From: Methanobacteriota archaeon
Lineage (GTDB): Archaea; Thermoplasmatota; Thermoplasmata; RBG-16-68-12
DNA length: 6,327 nt
Direction: 5' to 3'
Assembly: GCA_005878995.1 (NCBI GenBank)
Contig: VBME01000038.1
Span: 1 to 6,327, forward strand
Shown here: one piece after another, positions 1-5,701 of the stretch
Layout of the letters: each line of letters opens with the position of its first letter
Position numbering within the stretch: the first letter of the stretch is position 1
Notes under the pieces: model-generated
Database searches by the model: none
Told to the model about the DNA's origin: nothing
What the model saw: the letters and a program-made list of their open reading frames with translations, nothing else
Position numbers and translations under genes: made by a program

Positions 1-1
1 C

Positions 2-523
2 TACCTTCTCGAGAACCTCGCGCGGATCCTCGCGGTCGAGCGATCCAAGGAAATCGGCGAGTCGGTGGACATCCTGACGTCCGCGAAGAAGCTGTTCGTG
101 TACGGCGTCGGTCGGAGCGGGCTCGCGGCGCGGGCTTTCGCAATGCGGATGGTCCAGCTCGGGATCGACTGCTACTTCATCGGGGAAACAATCACGCCAG
201 TCGTCAGCGACGGCGACGCGGTCCTGATCGTGTCGAACACGGGCTCGACGATGAGCGCGATCCAGGTCGCGAACATCGCCCGACGGGTTGGCGCGAAGGT
301 GATCTCCGTCACCGGCCACCGGACCTCGAAGTTGGGCCACGCGAGCAACGTGGTCCTGTTGATCCACGCGGACGAGGCGATCGCACAGGCCCGACTCGCC
401 CCCCTCGGCACGCTGTTCGAGGACGCGACGGTCCTCCTCCTGGACGGCCTCGTGGCCCAGGTTATGGAGCGACTGGGACAGACGGAGGCGGACATGCGAG
501 GCCGCCACGCCATCATGGTCTGA
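2..523 (+). CDS. hxlB: 6-phospho-3-hexuloisomerase (PHI), 5' end outside window
   Basis: SIS-fold sugar-phosphate isomerase that interconverts 3-hexulose 6-phosphate and fructose 6-phosphate. In archaea it works with 3-hexulose-6-phosphate synthase in the reverse ribulose-monophosphate pathway to supply pentose phosphate, in the cytosol. The frame is open back to base 2, giving 173 visible residues, so against the usual length of about 180 only a short N-terminus is missing. The GTG at 65 is internal, since sequence upstream of it still reads like the family's N-terminal helix. Family signatures are VYGVGRSG followed by RAFAMRM, then GETITP, a phosphate-loop-like SNTGST, and LGTLFED with the presumed catalytic Glu at bases 419-421. 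The protein ends in MRGRHAIMV with the conserved His. The loop is usually SGSGxT; here it is SNTGST, keeping Ser, Gly and Thr. No partner synthase (hxlA) is visible. Family assignment is strong. Confidence 0.93.
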   Translation, partial: YLLENLARILAVERSKEIGESVDILTSAKKLFVYGVGRSGLAARAFAMRMVQLGIDCYFIGETITPVVSDGDAVLIVSNTGSTMSAIQVANIARRVGAKVISVTGHRTSKLGHASNVVLLIHADEAIAQARLAPLGTLFEDATVLLLDGLVAQVMERLGQTEADMRGRHAIMV

Positions 524-535
524 CCCGGCGGGACG

Positions 536-979
536 ATGGCCGAACTCAGTCGTGCGATGATTGTCTTCGGAAAGGCGTACGTCGTGGCCGTCCTCGCCCT
601 CGGCATCCTCGCGTTCCTCGCCTCGCGGTTCGTGACGATCGATGCGCTCGACCTGTACCGGCTCCTCCTCGGCTTCATGGGCGTCGGGTACGTGTTCGCC
701 TCCATCCTGTCGTGGACCGGTTTCGGAAACCTGTATCGATATTCGCCGACGCTTTTCGTCGGCTCCTACAGCTACCGACGGATGATGGCGCAGGGAACGA
801 TCGCGAAAGAGGGCCGGGATCGCGGCTCGCTCGGAATCGGAGTCTTCTTCGGGCTCGCGTTGCTCGGCTCGGCCCTGGCGCTCTCTGGATGGATCTTCGC
901 GGGCTTGGTCCTCGCGGCAGCGGTCGGCGCCGTCTTCCTTGTCCGATTGTTCGAGAAGCCGGCCCCGAAGTCCGCCTGA
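536..979 (+). CDS. small four-helix membrane protein, unknown function
   Basis: I do not recognise a family for this 147-residue protein. Four hydrophobic segments are visible at about residues 8-30, 41-62, 100-117 and 119-137. The loop between helices 2 and 3 (about 63-99) is rich in Arg, Lys and Tyr (RYSPTLF, YSYRRMM, KEGRDRG), and the C-terminal tail is basic (RLFEKPAPKSA). By the positive-inside rule both termini and the central loop should face the cytoplasm. ATG 536 lies 12 bases after the hxlB stop, which suggests co-transcription, but the preceding GGCGGGA is only a weak ribosome-binding site. There is no signal peptide distinct from helix 1 and no catalytic motif. The gene ends 44 bases before trpS. 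It is supported as coding by its length, the coherent hydrophobic pattern and its fit between neighbours, while overlapping frames are Arg-rich and lack family features. Confidence 0.78.
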   Translation: MAELSRAMIVFGKAYVVAVLALGILAFLASRFVTIDALDLYRLLLGFMGVGYVFASILSWTGFGNLYRYSPTLFVGSYSYRRMMAQGTIAKEGRDRGSLGIGVFFGLALLGSALALSGWIFAGLVLAAAVGAVFLVRLFEKPAPKSA

Positions 980-991
980 CCAGCCGCGAGT

Positions 992-997
992 CTTTAT
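992..997 (+). promoter_or_regulatory. TATA-like box for trpS
   Basis: CTTTAT is a short AT-rich stretch in an otherwise very GC-rich 44-base spacer between the membrane-protein gene and trpS. Its centre is about 29 bases before the trpS ATG, the usual distance from an archaeal TATA box to the transcription start. Transcription would therefore begin at or just before the start codon, giving a leaderless or near-leaderless mRNA. This agrees with the lack of a Shine-Dalgarno sequence before the ATG. No clear purine-rich BRE is seen upstream. Inferred from position and composition only. Confidence 0.5.
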
Positions 998-1002
998 CCC
1001 CC

Positions 1003-1025
1003 CGGCCGGAATACGCGGCCGGAAT
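1003..1025 (+). repeat. 10-base direct repeat at the trpS start
   Basis: CGGCCGGAAT occurs at 1003-1012 and again at 1016-1025, a 13-base period, the second copy running into the trpS ATG. Each copy contains the palindrome CGGCCG. It lies between the TATA-like box and the start codon, where an archaeal repressor could block transcription initiation. In sequence this GC-rich, a short repeat may also be chance. Confidence 0.35.
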
Positions 1026-2145
1026 GCCCGAGGACTTCGTCGTCACCCCTTGGGACGTGAAAGGGACGGTCGACTACGACCGGCTCGTAACCCAGTTCGG
1101 AACGGAGCGGATCACGCCGGAACTCCTGGGGCGAATCCGGAAGATCGCCGGCGAGCTCCACCCAATGCTCCGGCGGGGCGTCTTCTACAGTCATCGCGAC
1201 CTGACCGGGATCCTCGACCGGTATGAGGACGGAGAAAAGTTCGCCCTCTACACGGGCCGCGGCCCCTCAAGCGGGATCCACATCGGACACATGCTCCCGT
1301 GGTTCCTCACGAAGTGGATCCAGGAGAAGTTCCGCGCGAAGCTGTATTTTCAGATCACGGACGACGAGAAGTTCCTGTTCAAGGACTTCGACGACCTCCA
1401 CGATGCGACGACGGTGGGTTACGAGAACATCTTGGACATCATCGCGATGGGCTTCGACAAGAAGCTGACCCGGATTTTCATTGACACGGAGTACATCCAC
1501 CACCTGTACCCGATCGCCGTGGAAGTCGCGAAGCGAATCACGTACTCGACGACGCAAGCCGTGTTCGGATTCGAGAACGCGAACAATATCGGCGAAATCT
1601 TCTACACGAGCATCCAGGCGGCGCCCGCATTCCTCCCCACGGTCGAGGAAGGGAAGGACGTCCCGGTCCTCATCCCGTGTGGGATCGACCAGGACCCACA
1701 CTTCCGCGTTGCACGGGACGTCGCCCCGAAGCTTGGCTATCCGAAGCCGGCCCTGATTCACAACAAGCTGCTCCCGAGCCTCCTCGGGCCCGGCGGGAAG
1801 ATGTCGGCCTCGATCCCGGAGTCGAGCATCTTCACGACGGACACCGAGGCACAGGCGAAGAAGAAAGTCATGAACGCGTTCACCGGTGGGCGCGCGACGG
1901 TCGAAGAGCAGCGACGCCTCGGGGCGAACCCGTACATCTGCTCGATCTTCGCGCAGTACAACTACATCTTCGAGCCGGACGATGGCCACCTCGCCGAAGT
2001 CGAGCGGACGTGCAAATCGGGGGAGCGGCTGTGCGGCGACTGCAAGGCAGAGCTCTGGGACAAGATCCGACCGTGGCTCAAGGCGCATCACGCGGCCCGC
2101 GAAAAGGCGAAGGACCGCGTCGAAGAGTTCGTCATCCGCGATTGA
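1024..2145 (+). CDS. trpS: tryptophanyl-tRNA synthetase, archaeal/eukaryotic type
   Basis: Class I aminoacyl-tRNA synthetase that charges tRNA-Trp with tryptophan using ATP, in the cytosol. The 373 residues match the full length of archaeal enzymes. The N-terminus (VTPWDVKG, then DYDRLVTQFG) and FYSHRDLTGILDRY resemble archaeal and human cytosolic TrpRS. The HIGH signature is intact as HIGH at 86-89 within TGRGPSSGIHIGH, and the KMSKS counterpart is KMSAS at 259-263. Other family blocks are QITDDEKF, IQAAPAF, PCGIDQDPHFR and RDVAPKLGYPKPALIH. In the C-terminal anticodon-binding region Cys306, 330, 337 and 340 form C-x23-C-x6-C-x2-C, one residue off the C-x22-C-x6-C-x2-C that binds [4Fe-4S] in Thermotoga maritima TrpRS. 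ATG 1024 was chosen because all family sequence starts there. The frame is open back to 712, but that extension is Arg-rich and lies inside the upstream gene. Its stop abuts the stop of the convergent ATPase gene. Confidence 0.96.
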   Translation: MPEDFVVTPWDVKGTVDYDRLVTQFGTERITPELLGRIRKIAGELHPMLRRGVFYSHRDLTGILDRYEDGEKFALYTGRGPSSGIHIGHMLPWFLTKWIQEKFRAKLYFQITDDEKFLFKDFDDLHDATTVGYENILDIIAMGFDKKLTRIFIDTEYIHHLYPIAVEVAKRITYSTTQAVFGFENANNIGEIFYTSIQAAPAFLPTVEEGKDVPVLIPCGIDQDPHFRVARDVAPKLGYPKPALIHNKLLPSLLGPGGKMSASIPESSIFTTDTEAQAKKKVMNAFTGGRATVEEQRRLGANPYICSIFAQYNYIFEPDDGHLAEVERTCKSGERLCGDCKAELWDKIRPWLKAHHAAREKAKDRVEEFVIRD

Positions 2146-2148
2146 TCA
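2143..2148. other. abutting convergent stop codons (TGATCA)
   Basis: The trpS stop TGA (2143-2145) is followed at once by TCA, the complement of the ATPase C stop (2146-2148). The six bases form a palindrome and leave no intergenic space. No T-rich terminator is visible just past either stop, so each transcript should extend antisense into the other gene. Confidence 0.9.
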
Positions 2149-2862
2149 GGCGAAACCGCGCGTGACCCGAAATCCGTTGTCGAAGACGAGGGCGTGATAG
2201 CCGGTGTCGTGCCGCGTCCCGCGCATCTTGACGACCCGGAGCTGGCGTTGCATCCCGAACTCCCCCTGCCGGACGAGCCGGAGATGGACGATCCCGTCGA
2301 CCAGGTAGTCCTCTTTGTGCTTGGCGTACGCCGCGCGGCGAGGGTCCGCGCCGATGATTCGGTCCGCCGGGAGTTCCCCGAGCAGGAACGTCGTGCACCC
2401 GAGGTCGCGGATCCAGCGGATCAGCGAGAACATCTCGCGACGGGGTTCTCGGAACTTCGCAAGGATCTCGAGGGCGTCGAGGGAATCGAGCACGAGGACT
2501 CGGTAGTCGAACGACTTGCGAATTCCCTGCGTGTAGAGCTTGAACAAGTCCATCCACGGTTGCTCCGCGGAGCCCCTCAGCTTTTTCCGGAGCGTGCCCA
2601 GGTCGAGGATGCTCAACTTGCCGCCCGTGTCGTCGAGCCGGTATCCCAACCCCTCCGTGTGGTCCAGCAGGCTCGCGCGGTTCTGCTCGAGGGACACGTA
2701 CAGACCCCGGACGCCTTCGAGGGCACGGGCGTGGAGGACATGGTACGTGAGCGACGTCTTCATCGTCCCGGGCGCGCCGGAGACCAGCACGATGTTGCCC
2801 TCCGGGACGCCGCCTCCCAGGACCTCGTCGAGGCCGTCGACGTTCGTGGGCAGGCGCTTCAC
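2146..2862 (-). CDS. KaiC/RecA-like ATPase, paralog C (intact)
   Basis: RecA-fold ATPase of the KaiC/RadA-like signal-transduction type (COG0467-like), 238 residues with a single KaiC domain. It probably forms oligomers, with ATP bound between subunits. The N-terminus (VDGLDEVLGGGVPEG) is the classic KaiC opening. Walker A is GAPGTMKT at 29-36 with Lys35, and SLEQ at 57-60 is the position of the KaiC catalytic Glu pair, with Gln as the second residue. Walker B is VLVLDS at 122-127 with Asp126. KMRG at 212-215 matches the KaiC lysine/arginine finger that reaches the neighbour's ATP, and the protein ends FDNGFRVTRGFA. The start is GTG 2862, which overlaps the upstream stop as GTGA and has a strong GGAGG ribosome-binding site seven bases before it. 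It is the last gene of the minus-strand set. The ATPase fold is secure, but the biological role (signalling, transcription control or other) is unknown. No DNA-recombinase features specific to RadA are evident. Confidence 0.9.
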   Translation of the reverse strand: MKRLPTNVDGLDEVLGGGVPEGNIVLVSGAPGTMKTSLTYHVLHARALEGVRGLYVSLEQNRASLLDHTEGLGYRLDDTGGKLSILDLGTLRKKLRGSAEQPWMDLFKLYTQGIRKSFDYRVLVLDSLDALEILAKFREPRREMFSLIRWIRDLGCTTFLLGELPADRIIGADPRRAAYAKHKEDYLVDGIVHLRLVRQGEFGMQRQLRVVKMRGTRHDTGYHALVFDNGFRVTRGFA

Positions 2863-4604
2863 CGGTTCGCCTCCACGATCAGCTCGAGCCGCTGCCGAAT
2901 CGATTCGATTTGCTTCCGGATTCGGTCCTTCTCCTCCGGGATGTCGACGACATCGGAAAGGCTCCCGAGGTCGATGCTCGCGCGGTCCGCGATCCGAGCG
3001 AGGTCCGCTCGATTGAGATCCTCGGGCCTCTTGCCCAGCCGCGCGAGCTGGGCGCGGAGCAGGCTCTCGCCCGCATCCCCAAGCTGCTCGACAAACACCG
3101 CCTTCGCCTTTTCGAACAGAGGCTCGCGCTCGCTCAGTTGGTCCGCGGCGGCGAAGAGCTCCTCCATCTCCTTACCCTTCCAGTACTCGGCCGCGGTGAC
3201 GAGCAGTTCCGTCTCCGTTTGTGAGGAGGTGCGCGACGGCCACTTCCCGCGGGCGACTTCCGTCGCCCCTTGATCCGCGAAGGCGCGCAGTACGCCCGCG
3301 GCAGCTTCGAGTTGGGTCTGTAAGCCATGTCCCGCGGTCCCGGCGACGACGCCGGACAGCTCGGCAAAAGCCTCTTGAAGGAATGCGATGAACGCGGGCA
3401 TGTGATCCGTCGTGAGGTCCTCCCGCCGCAACCCGTGGGAGCGACAGAACGCGGCGAGCAGTCGGGGTCCGCCCCCGCCGAACGACTGCGCGAGGATGGC
3501 CTCGATCTCTTGCGCCGGGTCCGGCAGCGTCCACCAAGAGAGTTGAAGATCTCCGAGGGACCGCCGCTCCGAACTCGTAAGACGGGACGTTGAAAGGACG
3601 ACCGTCGAGCCGGTGCTGCGCGAGACGTGCCGCAGCCGGACCACCATCTCGAGGGTGGGCGCCCACTCGGAAAGCACCGCCAGATCCGCGAGTCCCTCGA
3701 GGACGACGAGGCCGCCTCGTGTCGAACCGAGGAACTCCGAGGCGGTTGCGAGGGCCTGGACCGCCGCGTTCCGGGATGGCGGGATCGTGGCGTGGGCGGC
3801 TCCGCTCCGGGTCGAGGCGGGCGGTGTCCTGCCGATGACGAGGGTCGCACGGCCATCCGCCGATTCCCCTCGCGCCGCGTGGACTGCATACTTGGGACGC
3901 GTTTCTTCGAAGGCGATGGCATCGCCGGAAGGGATCCGGCCGGGGCCCGTCCGTCCTCGCGCGGGACGGGAAGAGATCGGGAACGGATCTGCCTGAAGCG
4001 CGACGAGGGCGAAGCAGGCCAGGGCGATCGGCGATGCGATGTTCGCGCCCGCGAGGGTTGTCCCACGTAGGACGTCGACCTCGTACGAGTAGACGGGCCC
4101 CGCAATGATCAGCGAGACGATTCCCAGGATGAGCCAGAACGCTTGGGTCCCAAGGAGTCGGCTGGTAGTGCGCGCGTAGATCGATTCTGCGAGGGCGATT
4201 CCGATGCAGACCACAAGGAACCCGCCAACAGCGTTGCCATCGTATGCGGTGGCAGGGGTCCAGCCGGCCACCTGCGCGAGGGCCGTGAGCCCGGGGACCG
4301 GCACAAGCAACAGAAACGCGATCGATCGTTGCCGGGTCAACGTCTCGCCGTGAATCAGGCTCAGGACGAGGATTGCGGTCAGGGCGTCCGCGAGGAGCAT
4401 GATTCCGAGAACGACGGTCGCATCCAGCGAGCCGATGACGTGTTCGTTGGTCCCAACGTACGCCGCGCCGAGCACGAGATAGGACAGCGCGCAGGCCGCG
4501 TACGTGGCTTGGAGCCAGGGTCGACGTCCGCGGAGTCCGACGAAGGCGATGAGCCATGCGTCGACCACGATGCCGGCGAGCACCGCGACGCTCGAGAGGT
4601 TCAA
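2859..4604 (-). CDS. seven-helix membrane protein with DUF835-like domain and helical C-terminus
   Basis: Integral membrane protein, probably a sensor or scaffold. Counting from TTG 4604 (581 residues), seven hydrophobic segments lie at about 4-24, 31-50, 62-84, 94-115, 125-144, 155-174 and 187-205. A basic Pro/Gly linker follows, then a domain at about 239-355 that resembles archaeal DUF835: TLVIGRTPP, a run of helix, GGLVVLEGLADLAVL, then STVVLSTSRLTSSERRSL. DUF835 is considered a RecA-like fold without a P-loop, and no Walker A is present here. The remainder (about 359-581) is helical, with a small conserved-looking block at 482-542 (FVEQLGDAGESLLRAQLARLG) and a charged probable coiled coil at 557-581. 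TTG 4604 is preferred because it gives a TTGA overlap with the previous stop and has GGGGGT six bases upstream. GTG 4667 or ATG 4661 in the same frame would overlap the previous gene by over 60 bases with low-complexity sequence. The gene overlaps ATPase C by four bases, so a joint role is likely. Domain assignment is by eye. Confidence 0.82.
   Translation of the reverse strand: MNLSSVAVLAGIVVDAWLIAFVGLRGRRPWLQATYAACALSYLVLGAAYVGTNEHVIGSLDATVVLGIMLLADALTAILVLSLIHGETLTRQRSIAFLLLVPVPGLTALAQVAGWTPATAYDGNAVGGFLVVCIGIALAESIYARTTSRLLGTQAFWLILGIVSLIIAGPVYSYEVDVLRGTTLAGANIASPIALACFALVALQADPFPISSRPARGRTGPGRIPSGDAIAFEETRPKYAVHAARGESADGRATLVIGRTPPASTRSGAAHATIPPSRNAAVQALATASEFLGSTRGGLVVLEGLADLAVLSEWAPTLEMVVRLRHVSRSTGSTVVLSTSRLTSSERRSLGDLQLSWWTLPDPAQEIEAILAQSFGGGGPRLLAAFCRSHGLRREDLTTDHMPAFIAFLQEAFAELSGVVAGTAGHGLQTQLEAAAGVLRAFADQGATEVARGKWPSRTSSQTETELLVTAAEYWKGKEMEELFAAADQLSEREPLFEKAKAVFVEQLGDAGESLLRAQLARLGKRPEDLNRADLARIADRASIDLGSLSDVVDIPEEKDRIRKQIESIRQRLELIVEANR
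2870..2874 (-). promoter_or_regulatory. ribosome-binding site for ATPase C
   Basis: GGAGG on the minus strand, seven bases before GTG 2862, lies inside the last codons of the membrane-protein gene. It fixes the unusual GTG start and makes independent or coupled initiation at the GTGA overlap likely. Confidence 0.7.
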
Positions 4605-5131
4605 CGGCCGACCCCCAGCGGATGGACCCGCATGATCGTGACGATATCCGAGGGACGCCATCCCCACCGCGCATTCCCGGCGTTGCGGAGCTCGGCTGCG
4701 GACCGGAACCCCGCTTGTCGTGCGTCTTCCTCCGTGAGGTCCGCGACGTACGCGCGGCGTGCGTCTTCGATCAGGAGCCGGCCGAACTCGGGGCCCGTCT
4801 CATACTTCGCGCGGACCGTGTACCCGACCCCCGGGAGCGACATGCCTTCGGCCGGGCGGACGACGAGGCGCGCGAGGTCCTTGAGGAGGCGATCCCCCTC
4901 CTCGACGGAGAACGCGAGTTCGCCCCGTGGCCGGCCCCGCGGCAATTCGCCGGAGAGTGCGAGCCGCGCCGCCCAGATCACGAGGAACGTGACGACCCCG
5001 CCGATGATCAGGAGGTTCGCGAACCCGATCTGGTAGAACTCGCGGTGGAACCAGAACCCCGCGACGAGGACGAGGGAGAGCAGGAAAAGGAACGCGGATC
5101 GGATCAGGAGAGTGCGCAACCGATCGCGCAT
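4601..5131 (-). CDS. two-helix membrane protein with ASCH/PUA-like cytosolic domain
   Basis: A 176-residue protein with two N-terminal membrane helices (about 8-27 and 35-57) and a soluble domain from about 72 to the end. The soluble part contains EFGRLLIEDARRAYVADL followed by TEEDARQAGFRSAAELR, then RWGWRPSDIVTIMRV. This resembles the ASCH domain, a PUA-like fold thought to bind RNA, where a strand, an acidic TxEDAxxxGF helix and a closing strand occur in that order. I know of no standard ASCH protein with such an anchor, so the call is tentative. ATG 5131 was chosen because the two helices follow directly, and sequence further upstream in this frame is the out-of-frame body of the ATPase B gene. 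The start lies four bases after the stop expected for an intact ATPase B, and overlaps that gene's current reading frame by 28 bases. Its stop overlaps the TTG of the next gene. The coding call is good and the fold call moderate. Confidence 0.75.
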   Translation of the reverse strand: MRDRLRTLLIRSAFLFLLSLVLVAGFWFHREFYQIGFANLLIIGGVVTFLVIWAARLALSGELPRGRPRGELAFSVEEGDRLLKDLARLVVRPAEGMSLPGVGYTVRAKYETGPEFGRLLIEDARRAYVADLTEEDARQAGFRSAAELRNAGNARWGWRPSDIVTIMRVHPLGVGR

Positions 5132-5691
5132 CGAATCACCCGATCGCCCGCGCGACTTCGAACCGCCCGTTCTCGAAGAGCAGGGTCCCGCAGCCACTCG
5201 AACCACCCAAAGGTCTCGGCCCGGCGGTCCGCGAACTCGAGGATCAGCTCGAGCGCGTCCCACGAGTCGATCGCGAGGAGACGGAAGTCCCGCTTCTTGC
5301 GGAGTTCGAGGATTTTCCCCTTCAATACGGCGAGGAGCGCCTCGCCGGGGGTCGCGGTCTCCGGGGACAACGCGCCGACTTTGGCGATCATCTCCTCCAG
5401 GTACTCACGGCCGCGGCTCAGGTCGAGGATCGGGAGCGCGTCGGAGACCGACGTCGCCTTGAGGCCGAGCGAGGCGATGTGTTCGAGGAGGCCGCCCGCG
5501 CTCTGTTCGAGGGTCACGTACAGGCCCGGCGTCCCTTCGAGCGCGTTGTGGTACAGCACGTAGTACGCCAGGGAGGACTTCATCGTCCCACTCGCCCCGC
5601 GGATGAGGACGACGTGACCTTCGGGGATGCCGCCTCGGAGGACGTCTTCGTCGAAGCCCCGGATATGCGTCTTCACGAAGGCCCGCGGCAT
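5104..5691 (-). pseudogene. KaiC/RecA-like ATPase, paralog B, internally deleted and frameshifted
   Basis: The second KaiC-like paralog has 195 residues as it now reads. The N-terminal two thirds are intact: Walker A GASGTMKS at 32-39 with Lys38, TLEQ at 60-63, and a Walker B strand LLAIDS at 138-143. Agreement with paralogs A and C stops after WFEWLRD (residue 169). The next 26 residues are Arg-rich and unrelated. In the shifted frame, bases 5186 to 5136 read LLFENGRFEVARAIG and stop, which matches the C-terminal ends of A (DDGRFRVTRAMSS) and C (FDNGFRVTRGFA). About 70 residues between the two parts are missing, including the KMRG finger, and the deleted length cannot be a multiple of three. 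The product would lack the last strands of the RecA core. It could be a pseudogene, a truncated regulatory subunit or an assembly error. ATG 5691 lies 10 bases after the stop of A with a GAGGGGAAGG ribosome-binding site, so translation may still start. Confidence 0.85.
5136..5186 (-). other. out-of-frame remnant of the ATPase B C-terminus
   Basis: Read on the minus strand from 5186, 16 codons give TLLFENGRFEVARAIG followed by TGA at 5138-5136. The pattern of hydrophobic strand, acidic turn with NG, then RF-V-RA is the ending of both sister ATPases. It is shifted by one base relative to the frame used upstream by ATPase B. The original stop would lie four bases before the ATG of the ASCH-like membrane gene, a spacing normal for this operon, which supports this being the ancestral end of B. 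Confidence 0.75.
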
Positions 5692-5701
5692 CGCCTTCCC
5701 C

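Noticed and set aside
65..67. GTG as start of hxlB
   Set aside because: The frame is open to the window edge and the upstream residues fit the N-terminal helix of the family.
712..1023. In-frame upstream extension of trpS to a 477-residue protein
   Set aside because: The extra 104 residues are Arg-rich, lie inside the membrane-protein gene in another frame, and TrpRS family sequence begins at ATG 1024, just behind a TATA-like box.
1267..2091. 274-residue open frame on the minus strand inside trpS
   Set aside because: It is rich in Arg, Val, Glu and Leu without motifs and is fully antisense to a clear synthetase; a shadow frame of GC-rich coding DNA.
2194..3273. 359-residue open frame on the plus strand
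   Set aside because: Antisense to ATPase C and the DUF835-like gene, both with recognisable features; composition is typical of a shadow frame.
4605..4667. Earlier GTG/ATG starts (4667, 4661) for the seven-helix protein
   Set aside because: They would overlap the previous gene by over 60 bases, add low-complexity sequence and lack a good ribosome-binding site. Not excluded outright.
3172..4674. 500-residue open frame on the minus strand
   Set aside because: Arg/Pro/Gly-rich with no domain, overlapping the seven-helix protein whose hydrophobic pattern is coherent.
5132..5263. Upstream extension of the ASCH-like membrane gene to 220 residues
   Set aside because: The extra 44 residues are an out-of-frame reading of the ATPase B gene, and the membrane helices start right after ATG 5131.
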